NCBI RefSeq assembly: GCF_018785315.1
Contig: NZ_WQPN01000109.1
Coordinates: forward strand, 1-64,000
Direction of reading: 5' to 3'
Length of the DNA stretch: 64,000 nt
Origin: Clostridium sp. MCC353
GTDB taxonomy: Bacteria > Bacillota > Clostridia > Lachnospirales > Lachnospiraceae
Part shown: piece after piece, positions 34,634-44,580 of the stretch
Position numbering within the stretch: position 1 is the stretch's first letter
Layout of the letters: each line of letters opens with the position of its first letter
Program-made: the position numbers and the translations under genes
The notes under the pieces: model-generated
Told to the model about the DNA's origin: nothing
Databases searched by the model: none
What the model saw: only the letters and a program-made list of their open reading frames with translations

Positions 34634-35323
34634 CTATCTGTTCAGATATGCTTCCACCGCTGCGATCAGATTATCCGATTTTTCGCCGTCTTTATCTAAA
34701 TAGCTCTTTCCGCTCATGTATTCCGCAATCCTCTTCAATGCCTTCTGAGAATCATATTTCAGCATCTCGTACATGGAGTTTTCGCGGCCAGCCATTACTC
34801 CGGTAGAATATTTGATCCCCTCTTCCCTGTTAATTGTCAAACCACTGGTATCAAACCCCATGGCTTCCAGATAATCAAAAACTGCCTGTTCTCTATAAAA
34901 AAAGCTCATCTCTTCAGCATCATATAAGGCTTTTTTGGCGTCTTCCGCAGAAATCGTTTCCTTCTCCTCTTCCTTTTGTCCAGCCCCACTTCTGTCCTTC
35001 TCCGCCTCTTTTGCAGCTAAGTTTTTCTGCTGTATCGCTCCATTCTCCACCCATGCGCCGTCCTTATCCACCTGATAGCCGTCGGGAGTTACCGCATCCG
35101 TTAACAGATATCCGTTGGTGTCAAAATAGTAACAGTAAGCCAGACCGGAAGAAGGGTCCTGAACAATCCATTCCCAGCCGTCTGCCGGATAGGAACCATC
35201 GTCCCTCTGGTACCACCGGCCGCTGTCATCCTGTTTCCACTCGTCCGCATAAGATATCATGCTTCCTGCCGCAATTAACCCAACCGCTGCGCCAACTGCC
35301 AGCAATGCCTTAAACTTTTTCAT
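34634..35323 (-). CDS. Secreted protein with cell-wall-binding repeats and Ltp-like C-terminal region
   Basis: 229 residues from ATG 35323 (AAGGAGCGAAAGGAC upstream). Signal peptide to about residue 25, then a cell-wall-binding module (WKQDDSGRWYQRDDG ... DGYQVDKDGAWV). From about 130 a helical region (AEDAKKALYDAEEMSF ... ALKRIAEYMSGKSYL) resembles the Ltp-type repeat found in host-cell-surface lipoproteins of Firmicutes. Neighbour of the CAP protein; the shared module suggests both attach to the same wall polymer. Confidence 0.75.
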   Translation of the reverse strand: MKKFKALLAVGAAVGLIAAGSMISYADEWKQDDSGRWYQRDDGSYPADGWEWIVQDPSSGLAYCYYFDTNGYLLTDAVTPDGYQVDKDGAWVENGAIQQKNLAAKEAEKDRSGAGQKEEEKETISAEDAKKALYDAEEMSFFYREQAVFDYLEAMGFDTSGLTINREEGIKYSTGVMAGRENSMYEMLKYDSQKALKRIAEYMSGKSYLDKDGEKSDNLIAAVEAYLNR

Positions 35324-35509
35324 GTCCTTTCGCTCCTTTTCCCATAGATTCATTTTTCGTATTTTTACAATTAACTGATAATTGGATTATATCAAAATTC
35401 GGAGAATATTACATCTATTTCTGATAAAATGCTTCATTCTTATGCCCATTAACCCAAAATGGCACTTTTTCCGGCATTTCATCTGATCTGTTATCTTTAA
35501 ATAATACCA

Positions 35510-35545
35510 AAAAAAATAGCTGCCAATCCAAACAATTGACAGCTA
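35510..35545 (-). terminator. Terminator of the C45/Opp operon
   Basis: Minus strand: TAGCTGTCAATT pairs with ATTGGCAGCTA over a short loop and is followed by a run of T. It lies about 60 bp after the OppF stop. The rest of 35324-35606 shows nothing else definite. Confidence 0.75.
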
Positions 35546-35606
35546 ATTCCCATTATTCTGATTCCTCCGTCAGACTGAAATGCCTGTTCACGGTGAAATC
35601 CCATTT

Positions 35607-36563
35607 CTACAATCCGCCCGCCTTCCAGCAGGCCACAAAATGCCCCTTGCCGACTTCCCTAAGCCCCGGGCATTCTCTCCTGCACTCATCACCGGCGCAG
35701 GCACACCGTTTTACAAAACGGCACTCATCCGGCGGATCGATGGGGGACGATATTTCGCCCTTTAAAATAATCCGTTCTTTTCTCCTGCCGATCTCCGGAA
35801 CAGGAATCGCTGAAAGCAGAGCTTTCGTATAAGGATGTACCGGATTGGCAAACAACTCCTCTGCCGGAGCTTTCTCCACCAGCTGCCCCAGATACATCAC
35901 CGCAATATCATCCGCAAAATAATTGACAACCGAAAGATCGTGGGTGATAAAAATATAGGTCAGATCCATCTTTTTCTGCAGTTTTTTCAAAAGATTCAGA
36001 ATCTGGGCCTGAATTGATACATCCAATGCGGAAACCGGCTCGTCACAGACGATGAACTGGGGTTCCATGGCCAGGGCCCTGGCGATCCCCACACGCTGAC
36101 GCCGCCCGCCATCCAGTTCATGAGGATAGGTATTGATCAGACGCTCTGCCAGCCCCACCGTTTCCATCAGTTCCAGCACGCGTTTTTCCAGCTCATTTTT
36201 ATCTTTGATAATTTTGTACTCGATGATGGGTTCGCTGATAATCTGGTTCACCGTCTTTCTGGGGTCCAAAGAGGAAAATGGATCCTGAAAGATCATCTGC
36301 ATCTCTTTGCGCATCTTGTGAAGCTGGGATTTCCTCAGCTTGGCGATATCCGTCCCGTTAAACAGAATCTGCCCCGATGTGGGTTCCAAAAGCCGTAGAA
36401 CCACCCTTCCTGTGGTGGATTTTCCGCAGCCCGATTCCCCTACGATTCCAAGCGTCTTCCCTTTTTCAATGGTCAGCGAAATATCGTCAACCGCATGAAG
36501 AACACCTCTGGGGGTTTTAAAATATTTTTTCAGATTGCGGACTTCTAAAATAGGAGTACTCAT
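35607..36563 (-). CDS. Oligopeptide ABC transporter ATP-binding protein, OppF-like
   Basis: 318-residue ATPase: Walker [10 protein letters not shown], Walker [13 protein letters not shown], and the Opp C-terminal Cys tail ([14 protein letters not shown]). The signature reads LDGGRRQR rather than LSGGQ; I recall this variant in other clostridial OppF proteins. Starts inside the stop of OppD (4-bp overlap). Partner of OppD in the heterodimeric motor; last gene of the operon. Confidence 0.94.
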   Translation of the reverse strand: MSTPILEVRNLKKYFKTPRGVLHAVDDISLTIEKGKTLGIVGESGCGKSTTGRVVLRLLEPTSGQILFNGTDIAKLRKSQLHKMRKEMQMIFQDPFSSLDPRKTVNQIISEPIIEYKIIKDKNELEKRVLELMETVGLAERLINTYPHELDGGRRQRVGIARALAMEPQFIVCDEPVSALDVSIQAQILNLLKKLQKKMDLTYIFITHDLSVVNYFADDIAVMYLGQLVEKAPAEELFANPVHPYTKALLSAIPVPEIGRRKERIILKGEISSPIDPPDECRFVKRCACAGDECRRECPGLREVGKGHFVACWKAGGL

Positions 36564-37567
36564 GAATGTTTCCTCCTTTCTATTACAAAATCAGGATTTT
36601 CATAAGCCAGGCACGCGACTCTGTGGCCGCCCCCCACATCCTTCAGCCGTGGAACGGATTTGCTGCACTCCTCAGACGCATATGGACATCTGGGCGCAAA
36701 AGCGCAGCCCGGCGGCAGGTCGGTGGGATCCGGCATCAGCCCCGGAATCGGCCGCAGTTCCTCTGTCCTTCTGTTGATATTGGGCAGGGAATTGAATAAA
36801 CCTTCCGTGTAAGGGTGCATCGTCTCGTTATAGACAGCCTCCAAAGGCCCTTCTTCCACAATTCTGCCTGCGTACATGACCGCAACCTGGTCGCAGATTT
36901 CCGCTACGATGCCCAGATCGTGGGTGATCATCATAACAGAGGTGTTGTATTTCCGGATCAAATCTTTCATCAGCTCCAGAACCTGGGCCTGTATGGTCAC
37001 ATCCAAAGCGGTTGTAGGCTCGTCGGCGATCAGCAGCTTAGGGTTGCACGCCAGGGCAATGGCGATAACCACCCTCTGTTTCATTCCGCCGGAAAACTGA
37101 TGGGGATATTCCACGGAACGGTAAGCCGGGATACCCACTAATTCCAGCATTTCCTGGGCTTTATCATAGGCTTCCTGCTTCGTCAGGTTTTCATGGAGTT
37201 CGATGCTCTCAGCAATCTGCTCTCCCACTGTGTAAACCGGGTTCAAACTGGTCATGGGATCCTGAAAGATCATGGATACGTCTTTTCCCCTCACCTTTTC
37301 CAGTTCAGCCGGCGTCAGTTTCATGATATCGTGATCCGCGATCAGGATCTTCCCGCTCTTTATCACTCCCGGCGGATCCGGAACCAGGCGCAGGGCAGAT
37401 AAAGCCGTGGTGGTTTTTCCCGCTCCGGTTTCCCCCACCAGGCCCAGTATTTTGCCCTTGCCCAATTTGATATCAACCCCATTTACGGCACAGACCGTCT
37501 CTTCTTCCAGCACATAATGGATGACCAGATTTTCAATATCCAGCACTAAATCCTTGGTATTTTCCAT
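36560..37567 (-). CDS. Oligopeptide ABC transporter ATP-binding protein, OppD-like
   Basis: 335-residue ATPase: Walker [10 protein letters not shown], signature FSGGMKQR, Walker [13 protein letters not shown], Opp tail with [14 protein letters not shown]. Preceded by AGGAGG; 12 bp after the permease stop. Works with OppF and the two permeases to import the ligand of the binding protein at 39444. Confidence 0.95.
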   Translation of the reverse strand: MENTKDLVLDIENLVIHYVLEEETVCAVNGVDIKLGKGKILGLVGETGAGKTTTALSALRLVPDPPGVIKSGKILIADHDIMKLTPAELEKVRGKDVSMIFQDPMTSLNPVYTVGEQIAESIELHENLTKQEAYDKAQEMLELVGIPAYRSVEYPHQFSGGMKQRVVIAIALACNPKLLIADEPTTALDVTIQAQVLELMKDLIRKYNTSVMMITHDLGIVAEICDQVAVMYAGRIVEEGPLEAVYNETMHPYTEGLFNSLPNINRRTEELRPIPGLMPDPTDLPPGCAFAPRCPYASEECSKSVPRLKDVGGGHRVACLAYENPDFVIERRKHS

Positions 37568-37579
37568 CTCCTATCCTCC

Positions 37580-38467
37580 TTATCGTTTCAGTTTCGGATC
37601 TAATGCGTCACGAAGCCCGTCTCCCAAAAGGTTCAAAGACAAGACCGTAATCATGATCGCAAGACCCGGGAACAGGGTGAGGTAGCTGTAGCCCCTGATA
37701 AACTTTCTTCCCGCAGACAGCATACTGCCCCATTCCGGATTTGGAGACGGCACCCCTAATCCCAAGAAGCTTAAACTGGAAGCCGATATGATGGCTGAAG
37801 CCACACGAAGCGTGGTCTGGACAATAATCGGCGACAGGCAGTTGGGCAGTACATGGCACCAGATGATTTTAAACTCATTCAGCCCTATGGACCGGGAGGC
37901 TTCTATGTATTCCTGGTTTCGTACCGTGAGCACTGCCGCCCTGGTAATTCGGACAAACTGCGGTACGCTGGTGATTCCCACTGCCAGCATCAGGTTCAAT
38001 GTGCTCTGTCCCAGCGCCGACACGATGGCGATTGCCATCAATATGCTGGGAACCGCCGCCAGCATATCGCTGGCCCTCATGATGACTTCTTCAATCTTAC
38101 CGCCGAAAAACCCGGCCACAGACCCTAAAGTCACGCCGAAAACCAAGGCAATGATTACCGCAACCACGCCTACGGAAAGGGAATATCTGGTTCCGTATAA
38201 AAGACGGCTCATAACATCCCGGCCCACGTCATCCGTACCCATGGGATGGGCGAAGCTGGGATGCTGGAGACGCTGGGATATATTCTGTCCGATTACGTCG
38301 GTTTCATAGTCCAAAAATACCCCGGAAAAAACAGCGATCAGCACAATCATGATGACCAGAAAAAGTCCCAGCATGGCGCCTTTGTTTTTACGTATTCTGC
38401 GCCAAATCTCAGCTCCCTGGCTTCGTTTTTTATATTGCTTGGAAACAAGTATCATGTTTTCATCCAT
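37580..38467 (-). CDS. Oligopeptide/dipeptide ABC permease, DppC-like
   Basis: 295 residues, N-terminal cytoplasmic segment of about 30, first transmembrane helix at about 33-55, external GTDDVGRDVMSRLLYG, then five more helices and the coupling region EYIEASRSIGLNE. Overlaps the upstream permease gene by 8 bp. Confidence 0.95.
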   Translation of the reverse strand: MDENMILVSKQYKKRSQGAEIWRRIRKNKGAMLGLFLVIMIVLIAVFSGVFLDYETDVIGQNISQRLQHPSFAHPMGTDDVGRDVMSRLLYGTRYSLSVGVVAVIIALVFGVTLGSVAGFFGGKIEEVIMRASDMLAAVPSILMAIAIVSALGQSTLNLMLAVGITSVPQFVRITRAAVLTVRNQEYIEASRSIGLNEFKIIWCHVLPNCLSPIIVQTTLRVASAIISASSLSFLGLGVPSPNPEWGSMLSAGRKFIRGYSYLTLFPGLAIMITVLSLNLLGDGLRDALDPKLKR

Positions 38468-39410
38468 GGGACTTTCCTCCCTTCACAGCATACTGGGCCT
38501 TGATTCTCGGATCCACCACCGCGTAAAGCAAATCAACACACAGCAGAATGAGGCTGATGGTAATGGTTTTCATAATGATGCATCCTGTAACCATTGGAAT
38601 ATCCCTGGAATTGACCGAATCCAGGATCAGCCGCCCCACTCCGGGCCATGCAAATACGGTTTCCGTTATGATCGCTCCGCCAAGGCAGGACGCAAGCTGG
38701 GTTCCGATAACGGTGATGATGGGAATCAAAGCATTTTTTAATGCATGTTTATGGATCACTCTCTTTTCCGGAACCCCTTTGGACCTGGCGGTCCTCAGAT
38801 AATCCTGGCGGATCACATCCAGCATGGAAGAGCGGGTGGTACGGGTTAACATAGCCGTTAACCCGGTACCCACTGTAATGGCAGGAAGTATGATATGGGC
38901 TATTGTACCGTAGCCCCCGGAAGGAAGAAGTCCCAGTTTTAGTGAAAATAATATAATGAGCAGCAGCCCCAGCCAGAAGTTGGGCATTGATAAACCTAAC
39001 AGCGCCACCACCATGGTCACATTATCCTTCCACGTCCCCTGGTGGACCGCAGAAATAATCCCCAGCGGAATTGATATGACCACCGAAACCAGGATGGAGG
39101 CAAAGGCCAGGATCAGTGTATTGGGCAATCGTTTCATATAGCTTTCAAATACAGGTTCGCCGGTAATATATGAAGTTCCCAGATCGCCGTGCAGCATGCC
39201 TGACATATATTCCGCGTACCTGACTATGATCGGCTTATTAAATCCATATTCCTCACGTAATTCCTCTATTTCCTCTACGGTTGCGTCCTCAGACGCAATC
39301 TGGCTGATAATATCTCCAGGAGCTAAATCGATTACAAAATAGACCAGAAAAGAGATACCTATGATAACCGGAATCAACATGAGCAGACGCTTAATCACAT
39401 AACGATACAT
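38460..39410 (-). CDS. Oligopeptide/dipeptide ABC permease, DppB-like
   Basis: 316 residues, typical start MYRYVIKRLLMLIPVIIG, external LAPGD region, coupling motif YLRTARSKGVPEK near residue 210. It follows the binding-protein gene by 33 bp and overlaps DppC. Confidence 0.95.
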   Translation of the reverse strand: MYRYVIKRLLMLIPVIIGISFLVYFVIDLAPGDIISQIASEDATVEEIEELREEYGFNKPIIVRYAEYMSGMLHGDLGTSYITGEPVFESYMKRLPNTLILAFASILVSVVISIPLGIISAVHQGTWKDNVTMVVALLGLSMPNFWLGLLLIILFSLKLGLLPSGGYGTIAHIILPAITVGTGLTAMLTRTTRSSMLDVIRQDYLRTARSKGVPEKRVIHKHALKNALIPIITVIGTQLASCLGGAIITETVFAWPGVGRLILDSVNSRDIPMVTGCIIMKTITISLILLCVDLLYAVVDPRIKAQYAVKGGKSHG

Positions 39411-39443
39411 CGTAAGCTCCTTTCATACTTCCTCTTAACTTCA

Positions 39444-41042
39444 TTACTCCTCAACATAAACCGTAGACAAGTCCACATTCGAGTTTCCATACCAGGTAAC
39501 GCCGCCTACATTCTTTTTAACTCCCCAGAAGTTTTTCTCATAGTATAGAGGAATGACCGGAATGTCTTCTTTTGCAATTTCCTGAATCTCTTTATAGTAC
39601 TCCAGACGCTTGCTCTCATCGAATTCCTGAACAGCCTTGTCCATTAATTCCACCACTTTTTCATTATAATAGTGGGAACGGTTGGTGGAGCTGCCTTCGC
39701 CGTATACACGTCTCACTTCATCGCCTGCGGTATTAAATCCTAAACCGTATACCAGGCCCTGATGTCTCGCTTCATTGGTGATACTGGTCAATGCCGCTGA
39801 ATCCACTTCATTGATAATTACGTTGACGCCGATTTCCTTTAACTGGGACTGTAAAACTTCAGCCGTAATCACACGGGCGCCGGAAGCTACGGTCACTTCC
39901 AGATCCACGCCATTTTCAAATCCGGCTTCTTTCATCAGCTCTTTTGCTTTCTCAAGGTCATAAGGCCATGTTTCAAAATCATCAACATAACCGAACTGTG
40001 TCGGCCCCCAGAAAGAATCGGCAATCGTTCCATATCCATTGATGGTGGCATCCATGATGTCCTGTTTATTTACCGCACAGGCAATGGCCTGGCGCAGATA
40101 TTTATTGCTGGTCAGTTCATTTTTACAGTTAAATGCGAAGAACTGGCAGGTTGTCCCTTCAAATTCCACCAGCTTGAGATTTGGATCATCTTTAATCGTA
40201 TCCAGCTCAATGGTATCAGGATCCTGGCAGAGGTCAATTTCTCCTGTCTGAAGGGCGATTAACCGTGAGGAAGCTTCCGGTATGTAGCGCAGGGTCAGAT
40301 TAACCGTAGGAACCGGGCCGTCCATATAATCTTCAAACCGGGTGAGGGCCAGATAATCCTTGCTCACAAATTCCTTAACCATATATGGTCCGGCTCCGAT
40401 TTCATATCCCTTATCCGGATCATCCTGCAGCGCTTTTTCCGATAAAATGGAAAATACAGGCAGGGAAATGGTATCCAGCCAGTCCTGATTAGGAGCGTCC
40501 AATACCATACGCACCGTATGTTCGTCCACCTCAACCACTTCTTTTGCCGGTTTCATCTTATTAGAAGAAGCGATCCCATCCCTTCCTCTTTCAAATGTAT
40601 AGACAACATCCCTTGCCGTCACCGGCTCTCCATTGTGGAATTTTGCATCTTCCCTGAGTTTAAATTCGATGGTCGCATCGTCTGTCCACTCCCAGCTTTC
40701 TGCCAGGTCAGGAAGGATTTCGCCAGTATCCAGATTCATCGTTACCAACGTGGAATGTGTCAGCTTATATGGAATATTATGGGCAACATTGCTGACGCTC
40801 TGTACATCCATACTGGTTATCTGCGCTTTGATCCCCACCACAACGGATTCCTGGACTTTAACATCGGATGAAGGCATTTCTGCCGGCGCTGCCGTTGTGC
40901 TTTCCGCTGTCTTTTCGGCTGCTTGTGTAGAATTTCCCGCCGCAGTGCTGCCGGCAGGCGCAGACGCATTATTACCCCCGCATCCGATCAAAGAACATGC
41001 CAAAACAACGGAACAAGTCAATGCTGCTAATTTTAACTTCAT
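39444..41042 (-). CDS. ABC transporter substrate-binding lipoprotein (SBP family 5)
   Basis: 532 residues, lipobox SLIGC (Cys21), Ala/Thr/Ser linker to about 60, then the family 5 fold (LREDAKFHNGEPVTARDV, EIGAGPYMVKEF, LRQAIACAVNKQDI). It is distinct from the paired binding proteins at 157 and 5534. Middle gene of an operon with two C45 hydrolases upstream and the whole Opp transporter downstream; the cargo is therefore probably a substrate or product of the hydrolases, such as an N-acylated amino acid or peptide (inference). Confidence 0.94.
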   Translation of the reverse strand: MKLKLAALTCSVVLACSLIGCGGNNASAPAGSTAAGNSTQAAEKTAESTTAAPAEMPSSDVKVQESVVVGIKAQITSMDVQSVSNVAHNIPYKLTHSTLVTMNLDTGEILPDLAESWEWTDDATIEFKLREDAKFHNGEPVTARDVVYTFERGRDGIASSNKMKPAKEVVEVDEHTVRMVLDAPNQDWLDTISLPVFSILSEKALQDDPDKGYEIGAGPYMVKEFVSKDYLALTRFEDYMDGPVPTVNLTLRYIPEASSRLIALQTGEIDLCQDPDTIELDTIKDDPNLKLVEFEGTTCQFFAFNCKNELTSNKYLRQAIACAVNKQDIMDATINGYGTIADSFWGPTQFGYVDDFETWPYDLEKAKELMKEAGFENGVDLEVTVASGARVITAEVLQSQLKEIGVNVIINEVDSAALTSITNEARHQGLVYGLGFNTAGDEVRRVYGEGSSTNRSHYYNEKVVELMDKAVQEFDESKRLEYYKEIQEIAKEDIPVIPLYYEKNFWGVKKNVGGVTWYGNSNVDLSTVYVEE

Positions 41043-41079
41043 AGTATACTCCTCCTTTTCGTATCTTACCTTTTCATAC

Positions 41080-42258
41080 TCACTGTAATAAGGGGTCCGC
41101 CGTACCGTATTTCTTATAAGGTTCTCCTTGTAAAAATGCCTCCGGAATCTCTTCCCGCTTCATATCCATGGTGATCACCGTATGCCCGTCTTCATACCTC
41201 CAGGCATTGCACGGTTTCCCCAATGCGACATGGATCCGGGACTGTTCAGGGCGCTCCCTGTTCAGCTCTATAACAACCGACGACTGGGTGGAACTGTCAA
41301 GCCCTTCCGTATGACGGCAGATTCCAACTGATCCGGTTCCGTCATGGTGATCCATGGAGATATTCTTTAAGTCTTCCACCGTCACGTGCCCATCCACTTT
41401 GGCCAGCAGTTTCTGGCTTCTGTGATACCTGCAATAGCAGGAAGCATTGCCCGGTTCATTCAAATGCCCCAGGGTGACAAAATAATTGGACCTGGAATCC
41501 ACCGCATCCACCACCTTTTGGACAGCCACATATTCATATACATTTTCTACGACGTATACGGAATCCGCATCCGCAAATTCAAACATGCCGCTGGATGCCA
41601 TGGGCCGTTCCATCAGCCTGGCGGCGGTGTATTGGGCCGCCTCAAGGGCTGTTTTTTTTGCCAGAGCGTCTCTGGCGATCTGGGCGCGGTCCCCGGCGAA
41701 TTTGGCTTCTACGGACAGCGTCATCTTCTTGACCTTAGCCGAGTATCCAAAATTGGTGGCTGCCGCCACGCCATAGCTGTTAAGCCCCATTTTAAGCCCG
41801 GTAGTACCGGCTGCCGACACGCCTATAATATGGCTTCCGTCCTCATTTTCAAAATATGATACCACATTTATTTCATGTAAGTTATGGCAGTTTTTGCCAG
41901 TAAATCCTTCATCCCCGCCTTTATCGCTGTTCTTCCCAAGAATGGTTGCGCCGGTGCTGCTGGCTTTTCCTGCCGCCCAAAAAACGGTGCAGCCCTCAGG
42001 CAGAACCTGGGGTTGGAACAGATTATAGGCAAGCAGTTCCTTAAAACTCACTCCCGCCCCCTTTGCCATTCCCCGTATCTCTTCATACCTGGCATCTGAG
42101 AATGCATCTGCCGTTTTCCCGGCCTGTCTTTCAATTTCTGTTCTTGAAATTCCGGCCTCTGCTGCTGTCTGCCAAAAAACACGGAGGTTTTCGGCAATCG
42201 ATGCTGCGCACTGGCGTCCGGTCAGCATTCCATTTTTAAAACTCAACTGGTTTAACAT
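41080..42258 (-). CDS. C45-family Ntn hydrolase (penicillin acyltransferase-like), copy 1
   Basis: 392 residues from ATG 42258 (AAAGGAGCG upstream; the longer frame to 42351 overlaps the previous gene). The motif PEGCTVFWA places the nucleophile at Cys90 after a Gly, as in acyl-CoA:6-aminopenicillanate acyltransferase, which cuts itself at Gly-Cys. Also seen: GKNSDKGGDEG and GLKMGLNSYGVAAATNFG. No signal peptide, so it acts inside the cell. Bacterial relatives are amidases or acyltransferases of mostly unknown substrate. A neighbouring paralogue and a peptide importer suggest deacylation of an imported acyl-peptide. Confidence 0.87.
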   Translation of the reverse strand: MLNQLSFKNGMLTGRQCAASIAENLRVFWQTAAEAGISRTEIERQAGKTADAFSDARYEEIRGMAKGAGVSFKELLAYNLFQPQVLPEGCTVFWAAGKASSTGATILGKNSDKGGDEGFTGKNCHNLHEINVVSYFENEDGSHIIGVSAAGTTGLKMGLNSYGVAAATNFGYSAKVKKMTLSVEAKFAGDRAQIARDALAKKTALEAAQYTAARLMERPMASSGMFEFADADSVYVVENVYEYVAVQKVVDAVDSRSNYFVTLGHLNEPGNASCYCRYHRSQKLLAKVDGHVTVEDLKNISMDHHDGTGSVGICRHTEGLDSSTQSSVVIELNRERPEQSRIHVALGKPCNAWRYEDGHTVITMDMKREEIPEAFLQGEPYKKYGTADPLLQ

Positions 42259-42271
42259 CGTTTCGCTCCTT

Positions 42272-43327
42272 TTACAGATGGTACTTTTTGTATTCTCCAC
42301 TACAGGGTGGCCCCGCACAAATATATGCGCACTCATTTTCGAAATCCACAACCATTGACGATACGGTCATCCGTTCTTTCGTATACCCGTCTCCGTCCGG
42401 CGACGGATGGCTGCAGATTGAAAGCGGATAATATTCATGGTCTTTCATGCATTCCATAATATATTCCGGTGTAATATGCCCATAACGGGCTTTCAGTAAT
42501 TCCCTCAGCCGGATATCCCGGTTCTTTGGCCGGCCTTTAATCGCGTCGATTTCAGGAGTTTCGACAAAATGGTTGGCATGAGTCAAAATCCCCTGTTCCG
42601 GCTCCAATTTATTCACCCCTTCAGGATGCCACTCGTAGTCCCTGGCAGCGCTGTTTCTGCCGTCCGTCAGCAGGATATTGTTGGAAACCGTGCGTTTCGA
42701 TTCTTCGATCAGCTTTTCCGCATCGCTGAAATTTTGGCACATTAAAATCTTTCTTCTCAAAAATGTCACCGGCATGCCAAATCCCGCGCTGTCATAAACC
42801 GACTGCAGGTTATTGGTCCCTATGGACAGCCCGTAATTGTTAAAACCATCCCGGATCATCTGCCCTGCTTCGGTCAGTCCCAAAATCCGGATACCATCTT
42901 CCGTCACAACATGCAGGATGATCACATGATCCAGCACGCCCTGGGAAAAGTCCCAATTCTTAAAGGAATATGTGCATCCCTTTTCCGTGGCGTCATTTAA
43001 CACCGCTCCGGTGGTGCATTCCGGTATTTTAGGAAATTTGCTCATCTCATACCGGCAGTTGATCACCATGATATCGGCAAACAAAAGCCCCGCCCCCTGG
43101 GCAATCCCTTCCGCTTCGCTGACCAAATCCGGAAATTTACCCCGGATCAGATCCGCGTAATCCGCTGCAAACCTGCACACATTCTCCCAGGAATCACCTC
43201 TGGATTCAAAATACGCTTTATAATAATTCCTGGCTTTTACTATATACGCCTTCGCCTGCTCTCCGTACTGAACGCCTCTTTCAAAAGGTGTTGGCGCATC
43301 CACTTTTACATATGGAAATTCCCTCAT
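42272..43327 (-). CDS. C45-family Ntn hydrolase (penicillin acyltransferase-like), copy 2
   Basis: 351 residues. The expected nucleophile is Cys104 in IPECTTGAV; the residue before it is Glu, not the Gly of copy 1 and of the fungal enzyme, so self-processing may differ. Further family features: SFKNWDF, ILGLTEAGQMIRDGFNNYGLSIGTNN, and the C-terminal HPSPDGDGYTKERMTVSSMVVD. ATG 43327 follows AGGAAAGGAGGGG. First gene of the operon; a LysR gene diverges from it. Confidence 0.87.
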   Translation of the reverse strand: MREFPYVKVDAPTPFERGVQYGEQAKAYIVKARNYYKAYFESRGDSWENVCRFAADYADLIRGKFPDLVSEAEGIAQGAGLLFADIMVINCRYEMSKFPKIPECTTGAVLNDATEKGCTYSFKNWDFSQGVLDHVIILHVVTEDGIRILGLTEAGQMIRDGFNNYGLSIGTNNLQSVYDSAGFGMPVTFLRRKILMCQNFSDAEKLIEESKRTVSNNILLTDGRNSAARDYEWHPEGVNKLEPEQGILTHANHFVETPEIDAIKGRPKNRDIRLRELLKARYGHITPEYIMECMKDHEYYPLSICSHPSPDGDGYTKERMTVSSMVVDFENECAYICAGPPCSGEYKKYHL

Positions 43328-43459
43328 ACAATTCCCCTCCTTTCCTGGAATATAACAATAGATTTAGCCGTCTGACACAGTTGTCAAACATCTAAATCCG
43401 GTAAATTAAGTATACGAATAATTTTTACAAACGTCTAATACCAAAGATTTTACATTGCG

Positions 43460-43477
43460 ATAACTTTTTGTTATAAT
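43460..43477. promoter_or_regulatory. LysR-type box overlapping the promoter of the LysR gene
   Basis: ATAACTTTTTGTTAT (43460-43474) is an inverted repeat of ATAAC/GTTAT. It overlaps a -10 TATAAT (43472-43477) for the LysR gene starting at 43498, fitting autorepression. A second inverted pair, TGACA-CAGT-TGTCA, lies nearer the C45 gene (about 43373-43386). Confidence 0.5.
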
Positions 43478-43497
43478 AATTATTGAGGTGATAACTT

Positions 43498-44469
43498 ATG
43501 AACATTAACCATTTCAGATATATCATTGCAATTGCAGAGCACAAAAATATGTCCCGTGCCGCTAAATCACTCTACATATCCCAGCCCGCCCTCACAAAAT
43601 CCATCAATCTGCTGGAGGAGCAGTTGGGCGTTCAGCTATTCGACCGCAGCGCAGTGCCCATTGAGCCAACCTACGCCGGAAAGGTATTTTTAGCCCAGGC
43701 AAAAAAGATGCTGGAATTAAACGATTATTTAGAAGGGGAAATGCGGGCGATTGCCACATCGGAAAAAAGCCAGTTGACCCTTGGCATCCCCGGAGAGAGG
43801 GGCGCAAGATGGCTCCCCCATCTGCTTCCCGCATTTTCCAGGGCGCATCCGGGAGTTGACGTTAAATTTATAGAAGGGCACAGCAATGTGCTGGAAGAAA
43901 AGATGATCTCAGGGCAGATTGATTTGAGCTTTTATACCCTGCCGGTGGGGTCCCCGGATATCGATTTCGAAGTGCTGGCCGATGATCCGCTCATCATCAT
44001 CGCCGCCAGGGATTCGGAGTTCGCCTCCCAGTTTGATTTATCCCAAAACAGCCCCTGGACGCCGTACCTGATTCCGGCCAGGCTTTTAAACAACCAGAAT
44101 TTCCTGGTAGTTGCCCCCGGAAGCGGAATGCGCAGAATAACCGAATACCTGCTGGAACGCCATGGAATCAAGTACAACATCAAACGGGAATTATACCGGC
44201 ACGAAACCGTTGTCAGACTGGTGTCCGTAGGGGACGGACTGGCAGTCTGCCCCTGCGTCACCCCGATCCGCCTGGCAATTCCCGACAAATTCGCCTGTTT
44301 TTCACTGGATAACCCGGTATTGACCAGGAAACTGATTTTTGCTTACCGCAAAAACAAAATCCTCACGCCGCCTATTATTAATTTTATCAACCTGACTAAG
44401 GAAATCATTGCGACTACGCCGGAATTGGTGGTGAGAAATGTGAAGGTGCTGCCGCCGCTCTGGAAATAA
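43498..44469 (+). CDS. LysR-family transcriptional regulator
   Basis: 323 residues. Helix-turn-helix AAKSLYISQPALTKSINLLEE at about 18-38 (listed in part), effector domain from about 90 to 300. GAGGTG precedes the ATG. Divergent from the C45/Opp operon and the likely activator of it. Its DNA-binding part is less like the three LysR proteins of the 11-17 kb region than those are to each other. Confidence 0.93.
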   Translation: MNINHFRYIIAIAEHKNMSRAAKSLYISQPALTKSINLLEEQLGVQLFDRSAVPIEPTYAGKVFLAQAKKMLELNDYLEGEMRAIATSEKSQLTLGIPGERGARWLPHLLPAFSRAHPGVDVKFIEGHSNVLEEKMISGQIDLSFYTLPVGSPDIDFEVLADDPLIIIAARDSEFASQFDLSQNSPWTPYLIPARLLNNQNFLVVAPGSGMRRITEYLLERHGIKYNIKRELYRHETVVRLVSVGDGLAVCPCVTPIRLAIPDKFACFSLDNPVLTRKLIFAYRKNKILTPPIINFINLTKEIIATTPELVVRNVKVLPPLWK

Positions 44470-44539
44470 CTAGAAATGCGGGTTTAGGGTTTTTTACATA
44501 ATACAAATAAGGCCGAATCGTTTTCTTCAAAAATTAAAA

Positions 44540-44572
44540 ATGAGATTTCACATCTGCGATGTGAAATCTCAT
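44540..44572 (-). terminator. Terminator of the rpsF-ssb-rpsR operon
   Basis: A perfect 15-bp stem (ATGAGATTTCACATC and its complement) with a 3-nt loop, followed on the minus strand by TTTTTAATTTTT. It lies 9 bp after the rpsR stop. Confidence 0.85.
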
Positions 44573-44580
44573 TCAAACTC

